A stretch of DNA of 64,000 nucleotides, taken from NCBI RefSeq assembly GCF_028288465.1, contig NZ_JAQBNR010000064.1, forward strand, positions 1 to 64,000. The letters are read 5' to 3'. Under the pieces are notes generated by a model. That model was given only the letters and a program-made list of their open reading frames with translations. It made no database searches and had not been told where the DNA came from. Within the stretch, counting starts at the first letter, position 1. Every line of letters starts with the position of its first letter. Below are positions 17,948 through 27,700 of this stretch, piece after piece. The translations under genes and the position numbers were made by a program. The stretch is from Ferruginibacter sp. (GTDB lineage Bacteria; Bacteroidota; Bacteroidia; Chitinophagales; Chitinophagaceae).

Positions 17948-19138
17948 GTGAGTGACCCCCTTCAACAGCAAATAAAAAATTTAGCCCGGCAATATGCCCC
18001 TGAAATGATTGAAGTCCGTCACCACCTGCATGCGAATCCTGAGTTAAGTTACAAAGAGTTTAAAACCTCCGCCTATATTCAGCAGCAATTAGCAGCGCTG
18101 AATATTCCATTTGAAGTAAAAGCGACTACCGGAGTAATCGGTTTAATTAAAGGCAAAAATCCGGATAAAAGAATTGTTGCTTTACGTGGCGATATGGATG
18201 CGCTTCCCATCACAGAAGAAAACGATGTTCCTTATAAGTCAACTGTGCCAGGTATTATGCATGCCTGTGGTCATGATGTTCACACTACCTGCCTGCTGGG
18301 TGCGGCAAAAATACTGGCTGCTTTAAAAGGTGAATGGGAAGGAAGTGTAAAATTAATTTTTCAACCGGGAGAAGAAAAAAACCCAGGTGGAGCTAGTTTA
18401 TTAATTACAGAAGGAGTGTTACAAAATCCGGCACCACAAAGCATTTTTGCGTTGCATGTTCACCCCGGTTTGGAAGTAGGCAAACTGAGTTTCAGGGGCG
18501 GTATGGTAATGGCCAGCGCCGACGAAATTTATATTACCGTGCGGGCAAAAGGCGGTCATGCCGCAGCGCCGCAAAATACAGCCGATACCATTTTAATTGC
18601 ATCGCATTTAATCGTGAGCCTGCAGCAAATTATCAGCCGAAACAATGATCCGTTTAATCCTTCGGTGTTATCCATTACCTCTTTCCAGGGTGGTTTTACT
18701 ACCAATGTAATTCCATCGGAAGTTAAGCTGATGGGTACTTTCAGGGCAATGAACGAAGTGTGGCGGTTTAAAGCGCATGAACTGATTATTAAAATGGCGA
18801 CAGAACTGGTACACAGTATGGGTGCCGAAATTGATATTAAGATTGATGTGGGTTATCCATTTGTTTTAAACAACATAGCGCTCAGCGCAGCTGCCCGTAA
18901 AAAAGGGGAAGACTATCTCGGAATTAACAATGTAGAAGAAACCGAATTAAGAATGGGGGCTGAAGATTTTGCCTATTATTCTCACCAGTTACCCGGCTGT
19001 TTTTTCAGGCTCGGTGTTGGCAATAAAGCAAAAGGTATTTCAATTGGCGTGCATACTCCTACTTTTAATATAGATGAAGACGCCATCGAAATCGGTATGG
19101 GTATGATGGCCCTGCTGGGTGCAACCGGAGCTGAATAG
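17948..19138 (+). CDS. M20D family amidohydrolase/peptidase
   Basis: The 396-residue cytoplasmic enzyme carries the M20D signatures: RHHLHANPELSYKE at residues 24-37, the metal site MHACGHDVHT (Cys107, His109), the catalytic pair Glu142-Glu143 in QPGEEKNPGG, ALHVHPG and near the C-terminus GAEDFAYYS. Relatives hydrolyse N-acyl amino acids, hippurate or indole-acetyl amino acids; the substrate is not predictable here. The start is GTG at 17948, since it directly precedes the conserved N-terminal helix and no upstream ATG is in frame. It is the last gene before the malic enzyme and may be read from the deoC promoter. Confidence 0.9.
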   Translation: MSDPLQQQIKNLARQYAPEMIEVRHHLHANPELSYKEFKTSAYIQQQLAALNIPFEVKATTGVIGLIKGKNPDKRIVALRGDMDALPITEENDVPYKSTVPGIMHACGHDVHTTCLLGAAKILAALKGEWEGSVKLIFQPGEEKNPGGASLLITEGVLQNPAPQSIFALHVHPGLEVGKLSFRGGMVMASADEIYITVRAKGGHAAAPQNTADTILIASHLIVSLQQIISRNNDPFNPSVLSITSFQGGFTTNVIPSEVKLMGTFRAMNEVWRFKAHELIIKMATELVHSMGAEIDIKIDVGYPFVLNNIALSAAARKKGEDYLGINNVEETELRMGAEDFAYYSHQLPGCFFRLGVGNKAKGISIGVHTPTFNIDEDAIEIGMGMMALLGATGAE

Positions 19139-19252
19139 CGTTTCACTTTTGCCATCCGGCACTACAATTTCTTTGAGAATCATTTATGTACCTTACATCA
19201 ATTTTTAAATTGGCTATGCCTAGTTGATTGCATTAAAAAATTATCATTCAAA

Positions 19253-19286
19253 GCCGGCAATTGTTGTTGTTTTTATATGTGCCGGC
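19253..19286. repeat. GCCGGCA inverted repeat upstream of the malic enzyme gene
   Basis: GCCGGCA (19253-19259) pairs perfectly with TGCCGGC (19280-19286) across a 20-base loop rich in TTG. It lies 26 bases before the malic enzyme ATG. The same 7-base stem core occurs in the terminator after the gene (21697-21712). Confidence 0.45.
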
Positions 19287-19311
19287 AAAACGAAATTGCT
19301 AAATAAAAAGT

Positions 19312-21660
19312 ATGTCAAACGAATTAAGTAAACAACAGGCGCTGGAGTATCATGCCAATGGCAGACCAGGCAAAATTGAAGTCGTTCCCACCAAGGAATC
19401 AAAGACACAAAGAGATCTTTCTTTAGCTTACTCGCCCGGCGTGGCAGTACCCTGTCTTGAAATTGCCGCCAACCCTGAGGATGTTTATAAATATACAGCA
19501 AAAGGTAACCTGGTAGGGGTTATCAGCAATGGCACCGCAGTGCTTGGTCTCGGAAATATCGGTCCCGAGGCTGGCAAACCGGTGATGGAAGGTAAGGGTG
19601 TTCTGTTCAAAATTTTTGCAGACATTGACGTGTTCGATATTGAGATCAACGAAACCGATCCGGAAAAATTTGTTCAGATTGTAAAAGCACTGGAACCCAC
19701 TTTTGGCGGTATTAACCTGGAAGACATAAAGGCACCCGAATGTTTTTATATTGAACAGGAATTGAAAAAGCAATTGAAAATTCCGATTATGCACGATGAC
19801 CAGCATGGTACAGCGATTATATCCGCTGCTGGGTTGTTGAATGCCCTGGAATTACAAAAAAAGAAAATTGGAGACGTACGTATCGTGGTAAGCGGGGCAG
19901 GTGCTGCGGCAGTAGCCTGCATGAAATTGTATGAAGCGCTCGGAGCAAACCGTAACAACTTTATGGTGTTCGACAGAAGAGGAATTATCTATACCGGACG
20001 GGAAGGTGTGGATGAGATGAAAAAAGATTTCTGTACGGATGCAAAGTATAAAGACTACGATCTTGCAAAAGCACTCGTTGGCGCAGACGTATTTATTGGT
20101 TTGAGCCAGGGTAATATCGTGAGTCCGGAAATGGTGAAATCCATGGCTAAAAAACCAATCGTATTTGCATTGGCAAATCCTGATCCGGAGATTGCGTACG
20201 ATACCGCTACGTCTGCCCGGCCAGACCTTATCATGGCTACAGGACGAAGCGATTATCCTAACCAGGTAAACAATGTACTTGGCTTTCCTTATATATTTCG
20301 TGGGGCACTTGATGTCAGGGCAACCACCATTAACGAAGCCATGAAAATGGCTGCTGTAAAGGCATTGGCTGCATTAACAAGAGAACCTGTACCGGATATT
20401 GTGAATCTTGCCTACAATGCGAAAACAATTTCTTTCGGCCCGGATTACATCATCCCCAAAGCACTTGATCCACGCCTGTTGTCGACTGTTGCGCCGGCTG
20501 TTGCTAAAGCTGCTATGGAAAGCGGTGTAGCAAAATATCCCATCACAGATTGGGAAGAATATAAACTGCAGTTAAATAAACGGCTTGGACTTGATAACCA
20601 GCTGAGCCGCGTAATTGGTAACAAAGCACGCAAAGATCCTAAACGGGTTGTTTTTGCAGATGCCGAAAATATCAAGATTTTGAAAGTTGCTCAACTGGTA
20701 ATTGAAGAAGGTGTGGGTTACCCGATTTTGTTAGGCGATGCAAAAAGAATTACCAAACTGGCAATGGACAACAGTATTGATTTAGAAGACATCCCGATCA
20801 TTGATCCAAAGGCCGAAGAATACCATGAGATGCGGAAACGGTTTGGTGAATTGTTTTATGCAAAAAGGCAGCGGAAGGGAGTTAATAAGCATGAGGCTCA
20901 TAAGATAATGCGTGACAGGAATTATTTTGGTTGTATGCTGGTTGAAACCGGCGAAGCGGATTGTATGATCAGCGGATTAACCCGTAGCTATCCGGAAACT
21001 ATCCGTCCGGCTATCCAGGCGATCGGCACTGAGGAAGGCGTTAAAAAAATAGCGGGCATGTACATTTTGCTCACCAAACGTGGCCCCTTATTTTTAGCGG
21101 ATACAACCATCAATTTCAATCCCACCGCAGAAGAACTGGCAGAGATTACTTTGTTAACAGCAAAAGAAGTAAAGCAGTTTAATATTGTTCCGCGTATTGC
21201 AATGCTATCCTATTCCAACTTTGGCAGCAGTAATTCAGACGAGGCTAACCTGGTGCGTAAAGCAAGGGAAATAGTAAAAGCGAAAGATCCTGAATTGGTC
21301 TGTGATGGCGAAGTACAGGGTATCCTGGCGTTTAACAAAGAAATTTTAAAAGACAATTATCCATTTACTGAACTACTGGATGGTGATGTAAACACACTCA
21401 TCTTCCCCAACCTTGCCGCCGGTAATATTGCCTATAATTTATTGCAGGAAGTAGGCGGTGCGGATTCTATCGGACCTGTTTTACTGGGCTTAAAAAAACC
21501 GGTGCATGTGCTGCAATTGGGCAGTTCTATCAGGTCAATTTTTAATATGGTGTTGATAGCAGTAGTAGATGCTCAATTGAAAGGGGAATCAAAACCAGGA
21601 GAAGAGATCGATAGAAGTAAGTGGGGCAACCGTTTAAAAAAACGGGCGCACGATTTATAA
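19312..21660 (+). CDS. maeB: NADP-dependent malic enzyme with C-terminal phosphotransacetylase-like domain
   Basis: This 782-residue fusion turns malate into pyruvate and CO2 with NADP+ reduction. The malic enzyme half (about residues 1-430) shows AYSPGVAVPCLEI, the metal and substrate region IMHDDQHGTAI, the dinucleotide site VVSGAGAAAVACM and the ATGRSDYPNQVNNVLGFPYI signature. The rest (about 440-782) is a phosphate acetyltransferase-like domain (LTKRGPLFLADTTIN, SYSNFGSSNSDEA), which in MaeB proteins is usually a regulatory acetyl-CoA sensor rather than an active enzyme. Length is normal for MaeB. It is flanked by GC-rich hairpins on both sides and is likely monocistronic. Confidence 0.93.
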   Translation: MSNELSKQQALEYHANGRPGKIEVVPTKESKTQRDLSLAYSPGVAVPCLEIAANPEDVYKYTAKGNLVGVISNGTAVLGLGNIGPEAGKPVMEGKGVLFKIFADIDVFDIEINETDPEKFVQIVKALEPTFGGINLEDIKAPECFYIEQELKKQLKIPIMHDDQHGTAIISAAGLLNALELQKKKIGDVRIVVSGAGAAAVACMKLYEALGANRNNFMVFDRRGIIYTGREGVDEMKKDFCTDAKYKDYDLAKALVGADVFIGLSQGNIVSPEMVKSMAKKPIVFALANPDPEIAYDTATSARPDLIMATGRSDYPNQVNNVLGFPYIFRGALDVRATTINEAMKMAAVKALAALTREPVPDIVNLAYNAKTISFGPDYIIPKALDPRLLSTVAPAVAKAAMESGVAKYPITDWEEYKLQLNKRLGLDNQLSRVIGNKARKDPKRVVFADAENIKILKVAQLVIEEGVGYPILLGDAKRITKLAMDNSIDLEDIPIIDPKAEEYHEMRKRFGELFYAKRQRKGVNKHEAHKIMRDRNYFGCMLVETGEADCMISGLTRSYPETIRPAIQAIGTEEGVKKIAGMYILLTKRGPLFLADTTINFNPTAEELAEITLLTAKEVKQFNIVPRIAMLSYSNFGSSNSDEANLVRKAREIVKAKDPELVCDGEVQGILAFNKEILKDNYPFTELLDGDVNTLIFPNLAAGNIAYNLLQEVGGADSIGPVLLGLKKPVHVLQLGSSIRSIFNMVLIAVVDAQLKGESKPGEEIDRSKWGNRLKKRAHDL

Positions 21661-21688
21661 AACTGCTTTGGTTTACAATTACAGTTAC

Positions 21689-21720
21689 TGATAACAGCCG
21701 GCAAATGCCGGCTGTTATCA
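21689..21720 (+). terminator. terminator after the malic enzyme gene
   Basis: TGATAACAGCCGGCA (21689-21703) pairs perfectly over 15 bp with TGCCGGCTGTTATCA (21706-21720), 29 bases after the stop codon; the A/T-rich apex probably opens. There is no long T-run, but Bacteroidota terminators often lack one. Confidence 0.75.
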
Positions 21721-21739
21721 AAATATCAGAATCAAAATT

Positions 21740-21747
21740 TATCTTCG
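21740..21747 (+). promoter_or_regulatory. possible -7 box for the MlaE/MlaF pair
   Basis: TATCTTCG differs from TAnnTTTG at one base. It lies 54 bases before the permease ATG, just downstream of the malic enzyme terminator. The same variant precedes rpsP in this window. Confidence 0.3.
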
Positions 21748-21801
21748 TTTAACAACAGTTATAACAAAACAGTAACCTGTACATAAAACTGCAAATCAAT
21801 A

Positions 21802-22545
21802 ATGACTTTTTTCACGCATTTCGGCCGCTATCTTTTAATGCTTAAAGGCATGTTTACCAGGCCCGAAAATTTAAAAATGTACTGGAAAGAATTCATGCAC
21901 CAGTGCAACGATATTGGTATTGGCTCACTGGGCATAGTATCTATTATTTCAGTATTTATTGGTGCGGTTAGTGCCGTTCAAACATCTTATCAATTGGTTA
22001 GTCCTTTAATAGCACCCGAAACCATTGCACAGATTGTAAGGGATACTGTAATTCTGGAGTTTGCTCCCACATTAGTATGTATTGTGTTGGCTGGTGTAAT
22101 TGGTAGTAAAATTGCGAGCGAGTTGGGTAACATGCGGGTTAGTGAACAAATAGATGCATTGGAAATCATGGGCATTAACACTAAAGCTTATCTTATTTTA
22201 CCCAAAATTACTGCAGCATTGCTAACCATTCCGCTACTGGTAATTATATCAATGGTATTGGGGATATGGGGTGGCAGGCTGGCAGGAGCTGCATCCGGCA
22301 TATTGTCTGCCGATACGTTTGACAGGGGTTTATTATTAAAATTTATTCCATATAATGTGACATTTGCACTCATCAAATCTTATACATTCGCTTTTATCAT
22401 CAGCAGCATACCGGCTTATTATGGCTATTATGTAAAAGGCGGGGCGCTGGAAATTGGCCGCAGCAGTACAAAAAGTGTGGTGGTCAGTTGTATCATGCTA
22501 CTGTTTGCTGATTATGTTTTGACACAGATGTTGTTAACACACTAA
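21802..22545 (+). CDS. mlaE: MlaE-type ABC transporter permease
   Basis: The 247-residue integral membrane protein matches the MlaE/YrbE permease family. It has an N-terminal amphipathic region, about five hydrophobic segments, and the signature ELGNMRVSEQIDALEIMGIN near residues 107-126, followed by YLILPKI and the GxW-rich second half. In the Mla system MlaE with MlaF moves phospholipids between the inner and outer membranes and keeps outer-membrane asymmetry. It is followed after 69 bases by the ATPase gene. The usual MCE protein MlaD is not adjacent; the next gene after the ATPase is sucD. Confidence 0.9.
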   Translation: MTFFTHFGRYLLMLKGMFTRPENLKMYWKEFMHQCNDIGIGSLGIVSIISVFIGAVSAVQTSYQLVSPLIAPETIAQIVRDTVILEFAPTLVCIVLAGVIGSKIASELGNMRVSEQIDALEIMGINTKAYLILPKITAALLTIPLLVIISMVLGIWGGRLAGAASGILSADTFDRGLLLKFIPYNVTFALIKSYTFAFIISSIPAYYGYYVKGGALEIGRSSTKSVVVSCIMLLFADYVLTQMLLTH

Positions 22546-22614
22546 TCACCGACGAGGTTGTGCTACTGTGTAACACTTATACCTAAAACTTATAACTTAT
22601 AACTGCCTCCCGGT

Positions 22615-23442
22615 ATGATTGAATTTAAAAATATCAAAAAAAGCTTTGACGAAAAGGTAGTCCTGGACGACGTAAGCCACGTGATGGAAACTGGGAAATG
22701 TAACCTGATCATCGGAACCAGCGGCAGTGGAAAAACTGTTTTACAAAAATGCCTGGTGGGTTTGTTTGAACCCGATAGTGGTGAAATTTTGTACGACGGA
22801 ATCAGCTTTACCGAAATGGATGATGATGGCAGAAAGGCATTGCGCCAGCAGATTGGTATGCTGTTTCAGGGCTCAGCTTTATTCGATAGTATGACCGTGG
22901 AACAAAACGTGATGTTCCCGCTGGATATGTTTGCTAAAATGAGCAGCAGTGAAAAATTAAAACGGGTAAACGAAGTACTGGACAGGGTTAACCTGGAAGG
23001 GGCGAATAAAAAATTTCCGGCAGAGATCAGTGGTGGTATGAAAAAAAGGGTCGGCATTGCAAGAGCTATTGTATTGAATCCAAAATATTTATTTTGCGAT
23101 GAGCCTAACTCAGGGCTCGATCCTCAAACTTCCATGGTGATTGACAAGCTCATCCTTGAGATCACCAAAGAGTTCAACATGACCACCGTGATCAACACCC
23201 ACGACATGAACAGCGTTATGGAAATCGGTGAAAATATTTTATACATGTTTGAAGGCCATAAAGAGTGGACCGGCAACAACGAAGAAATTATTTTTTCAAA
23301 AAATGAAAAACTCAACCAGTTTATTTTCGCTTCTAAATTTTTACAGGATGCCAAGGACATGCGCATGCTGGAAGCCAAAGGCATCATTGCAGATGACAGG
23401 AACATGGAAGATATGCTGAATAACGGGGAGGAGATAAAATAA
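22615..23442 (+). CDS. mlaF: MlaF-type ABC transporter ATP-binding protein
   Basis: The 275-residue ATPase has Walker A GTSGSGKT (34-41), the Q-loop LFQGSALFD, a signature ISGGMKKRVGIARA (138-151), Walker B FCDEPNSGLDP (160-170) and the switch histidine in INTHDMNS. The modified LSGG (ISGGMKKR) and the FQ.GALFD motif are characteristic of MlaF/Ttg2A. It powers lipid transport through MlaE, encoded just upstream. A C-terminal extension of about 50 residues after the switch region is acidic and helical (MLEAKGIIADDRNMEDML). Start ATG 22615 begins the first strand directly. Confidence 0.92.
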   Translation: MIEFKNIKKSFDEKVVLDDVSHVMETGKCNLIIGTSGSGKTVLQKCLVGLFEPDSGEILYDGISFTEMDDDGRKALRQQIGMLFQGSALFDSMTVEQNVMFPLDMFAKMSSSEKLKRVNEVLDRVNLEGANKKFPAEISGGMKKRVGIARAIVLNPKYLFCDEPNSGLDPQTSMVIDKLILEITKEFNMTTVINTHDMNSVMEIGENILYMFEGHKEWTGNNEEIIFSKNEKLNQFIFASKFLQDAKDMRMLEAKGIIADDRNMEDMLNNGEEIK

Positions 23443-23528
23443 ATCACCGCTTTAAAGAGATAAAAACAGGGCAAACCATTTGCCTGTTTTCTAATTTGCT
23501 AATTTTCGAATTTTGACATTTACTCCCC

Positions 23529-23536
23529 TATCTTTG
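23529..23536 (+). promoter_or_regulatory. Bacteroidota -7 box for sucD
   Basis: TATCTTTG matches TAnnTTTG, 42 bases before the sucD ATG. The nearest TTG upstream (23513-23515) is only 13 bases away, short of the usual -33 spacing. Confidence 0.5.
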
Positions 23537-23578
23537 CGAAAATTTTCAATATTTCATTTCTAATTCTTAATCGATACC

Positions 23579-24454
23579 ATGTCAGTTCTCGTTAATAAAA
23601 ACTCCAAAATTATTGTACAGGGTTTTACCGGTACAGAAGGTACATTTCATGCTACACAGATGATAGAATACGGCACTGACCTGGTGGGTGGTGTTACGCC
23701 GGGAAAAGGCGGTACAACGCATTTGGACAAGCCTGTATTTAATACTGTAGCGGATGCGGTTAAAGCAACGGGTGCAGATGTGAGTATCATTTTTGTACCT
23801 CCAGCATTTGCGGCTGATGCGATTATGGAAGCAGCTGATGCCGGTATTGCGCTGGTGGTTTGTATTACAGAAGGAATACCTGTACAGGACATGGTGAAAG
23901 TGAAAAACTTTTTAAAAAGCACTACCGCAAGGCTGATTGGACCTAACTGTCCCGGTATTATTACTGCGGAAGAGTGTAAAGTGGGCATTATGCCAGGCTT
24001 TATATTTAAGAAAGGCAGAATTGGTATAGTATCCAAAAGCGGTACGCTTACTTACGAAGCAGCGGACCAGGTTGCAAAAGCCGGCCTTGGTATTTCAACT
24101 GCAATTGGTATTGGCGGCGATCCTATCATTGGTACAACCACCAAAGAAGCGGTGGAATTGTTTATGAATGATCCTGAAACGGACGCCATCGTAATGATTG
24201 GTGAAATCGGTGGCGGTATGGAAGCTGAAGCTGCACATTATGTTCAATCAACAGGTAATAAAAAACCAGTTGTAGGATTTATCGCTGGTCAGACAGCGCC
24301 TCCAGGACGCCGCATGGGCCATGCCGGCGCTATTGTGGGTGGAGCCGATGATACGGCTGCAGCCAAAATGAAAATCATGACCTCGTGTGGTATTCACGTA
24401 GTAGCAAGTCCGGCTGATATTGGAAAGACAATGGCAGACGTGCTAAAAAAATAA
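23579..24454 (+). CDS. sucD: succinyl-CoA ligase, alpha subunit
   Basis: The 291-residue subunit forms succinyl-CoA ligase with SucC and carries out substrate-level phosphorylation in the citric acid cycle. The CoA-binding region QGFTGTEGTFHATQ, the GPNCPGIIT motif and the phosphorylated His248 in GHAGAIVGG are all present. The length is normal. sucC is not adjacent, which is common in Bacteroidota. A strong perfect hairpin terminator follows 16 bases after the stop codon. Confidence 0.96.
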   Translation: MSVLVNKNSKIIVQGFTGTEGTFHATQMIEYGTDLVGGVTPGKGGTTHLDKPVFNTVADAVKATGADVSIIFVPPAFAADAIMEAADAGIALVVCITEGIPVQDMVKVKNFLKSTTARLIGPNCPGIITAEECKVGIMPGFIFKKGRIGIVSKSGTLTYEAADQVAKAGLGISTAIGIGGDPIIGTTTKEAVELFMNDPETDAIVMIGEIGGGMEAEAAHYVQSTGNKKPVVGFIAGQTAPPGRRMGHAGAIVGGADDTAAAKMKIMTSCGIHVVASPADIGKTMADVLKK

Positions 24455-24764
24455 TTTATTCCTTTTCGAATTAAACATAAAGCCCCGGAAATCCGGGGCT
24501 TTATGTTTAAAGTAATCACAAGGGGCAATGATATTAAACTGTCTTTCAGTTGTATCCCTTTTGTAACTTCTCTTCTTTTATAACAGTGGTTCGCAAAAGC
24601 TGTGCCGCCCGTCTGCTGCCGCTTTAAAAAATGTTAAAGAAAAAAATTACCTGTTCTTTTATGTAAAGAGACAGACCCATACATCTGTTAACTGCAGCCT
24701 CTATTGTACGCCATTATAACAGTCCGGCAACAAGCTGTATCTTGTAATTAAAATAAATTCAGGC
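24455..24764. other. 310-base intergenic region before the alpha-2-macroglobulin gene
   Basis: It contains the sucD terminator and, near the right end, TTG (24714-24716), a 21-base spacer and TATCTTG (24738-24744), a weak promoter candidate for the following gene. No coding frame or RNA gene was seen in between. Confidence 0.4.
24471..24510 (+). terminator. strong terminator after sucD
   Basis: An 18-bp perfect stem, TTAAACATAAAGCCCCGG (24471-24488) with CCGGGGCTTTATGTTTAA (24493-24510), closes a 4-base loop AAAT. The A-rich left arm and T-rich right arm make it usable in both directions. Confidence 0.85.
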
Positions 24765-27700
24765 ATGTATTTAAAGAACCTTTTACTGGTAATTTTTACC
24801 GGGTTAGTATTTAAGACTATGGCGCAAAAATCTAAAGATTATTCAACAAACTGGTCAAAGGTGGCGGCCTTTGAAACAAAGGGCCTCACCCGTTCTGCCC
24901 TGAAAGAAGTGCTTGTTATTTACAAATTGGCCGTAAAAGGCAACAATGATGCACAACAAATAAAAGCTGCTATCTACCAGGTTAAGTACCACAACATGGT
25001 ACAGGAAGACAGCAGGGAAAACAATATATTTTTTGTAGATACATTAATCACTCAGGCAAAAGCACCCGCAAAAAATATTTTACAAAGCATGCAGGCCGAA
25101 ATGTACTGGCAGTACCTGCAAAATAACCGATATAAATTCTACAACCGCAAACCATTGAGTGATGAAAAAGCAACCGACATCAGCACCTGGAGTCTGGAGA
25201 AATTGCATACTACCATCAGCAAATTATATAAGGCATCGCTGGCTGATAAAAGCCTGTTGCAAACAAGCACAATAGAGGTTTTTGATCCTGTCATTATCAA
25301 AGGTGAAAACACAAGGCAACTCCGCCCTACCCTTTTTGATTTTTTGGCATTCCGGGCGTTGGATTATTTTAAAAATGATGAACAGGATTTGATCAAACCT
25401 GCCTACAAATTCACCATCAATAACCCAGCTGCATTTGTTCCCGCTGCTGAATTTGTTACCATAACTTTTACAACAAAAGATACTGGTGCCCTGCACTTTA
25501 AAGCCATTGAGCTATTGCAGGAAGTTATCCGCTTTCATTTAAAAGATAAAAACCCCGATGCCTTGCTGGACGCTGATTTGATACGCCTGAACTTTATGCA
25601 CCAGTACGCTATCAATGAAAATAAAAACAGTTTGTATGAAGCTGCATTAAAAAATATAGAAACAACCTACGCCGGTAATGAAGCCACGGCACAGGCCATG
25701 TATTTAAGGGCGCAGATTTACCGTGAGAAAGGTCAGCAGTATGATCCATTTATCGCAACAATCAACCAGTACGAAATAAAAAGGGCAAAAGAATTGTGTG
25801 AGCAGGCCATTGCAAAATACCCGAAAAGTGAAGGTGGCATCAATGCACAAAATCTATTGACAGAAATACTCCAACCTGCATTAACACTGGCAACTGAAAA
25901 AGTAAATATTCCGGATGCACCTTTCAGAACGTTGGTGAATTATAAAAATACCGCCACTGTTTACTTCCGCGTGATAAAAACTACTGTCGATGCAGTAAAA
26001 AAAATGGACCGGCGTGACTATGACAAATTATGGAAAGATGTTGTGGCGCTGAAAGCTGTTAAAACATGGAGTGTTTCGTTACCCGATCTGAAGGACTATC
26101 AAACCCATGCTGCCGAAATTAAAGTGGATGGGTTGCCTGGCGGAGTTTACCTGATCCTTGCCAGCCTCAATAATGATTTTTCCCTCCAAAAAAATATCAT
26201 CGCCAAACAATTAACTTACGTAAGCAATATCAGTTACATCAACAATAACAAAGATGAATACTATGTGCTGAACCGCGACAATGGCCAGCCCTACAACAGT
26301 GCAATCGTGCAGGTTTGGGAAACAAAATACAATTACTCGAGTGGCGGCAATGATGATACAAAAGCAGAGGGTTACACGACTGATAAAAATGGTTTCTTTC
26401 AATTAAAGAAAAGCAAGGATTACAGAAATATTAAACTGCAGATAAAAACAGCAGGTGATGAACTGTTTTTGCAGGATGAAACCTACAACACGTATTACAA
26501 CGGGTATGAACAAACCCCTGTTGTAAAGCCGGTAACTTTTTTATTTACAGACCGGTCCATCTACCGCCCGGGGCAAACGGTTTATTTTAAAGGCATCGTT
26601 TTACAAAAAGGCATAAAGGCTACAGAAACAAGCATTCTTCCCAAATTCAGCTCCAGCCTGCAATTGAGGGATGCCAACCAGCAAAAGGTAACCGATGTAC
26701 ACCTGGTGACGAATGAATACGGATCCTATCATGGTTCTTTTAAATTACCCGAAGGTACTTTGAACGGGCAGTTTAATTTGTTTGACACTGCCACCCTATC
26801 GCAGCAATATTTTAGTGTGGAAGAATACGAGCGCCCGAAGTTTTTTACTGAAGTGGAAAAGCCAAAAGGTACTTACCGGCTAATGGATAGCATTACCGTT
26901 ACCGGCACCGCCAAAGCTTATGCGGGCAACAATATTGATGGGGCAAAAGTGAAATATCGGGTGGTGCGTAAAGTTCGTTATCCCATTTGGTGGGGTTGGG
27001 GAAACTATATCCGCAAAGGAAGGCCCGGTGTACCGTATGGCCGGAGTGATGAAATGGAAATTACCAATGGCGAAACAACTACAGACGTAGCAGGTGCATT
27101 CCACGTTACATTCAAAGCTTTGCCTGATCAAAGCATCGACAAAAAAACACAGCCTATTTTTTACTATGAAGTGAGCGCCGATGTTACGGACCTGAATGGT
27201 GAAACAAGAAGCGGCTCAGCATCGGTGGCCGTTGCTTACCAGATGTTGCAATTGGACATTAACGTTGCAGATAAAATGTCAACCGACAGTTTAAAAAACA
27301 TCCTCGTAAAAAGTACCAACCTGAACGATATAGAAGAAACCACCAACGCTACGGTTATCATCCAGGAATTAAAAACACCTGCAAAAATTTTCAGGGAAAG
27401 ATATTGGGATCAACCCGACCAATTTGTAATGAGCAGGGATGAATACTATGGCTACTTTCCGTATGATGTGTACAAGAATGAAAATGAAGTAAAAAATTAT
27501 GAAGCCGCTGCGAAAGTTTTTGAAAAAACCGACAGCACCAACCACAATATAGCTTTGGCAGGGCTGTCTTTAAAACCAGGGTGGTACAAGATTGTAGCTG
27601 TTGCAAAAGATAAATATGGTGAAGAAGTGAAAACTGAAAAATACGTGCAGTTATTCAGCAACAGCAAAACAGCAATCACTGCCAATGCGGTGGAGGTGAG

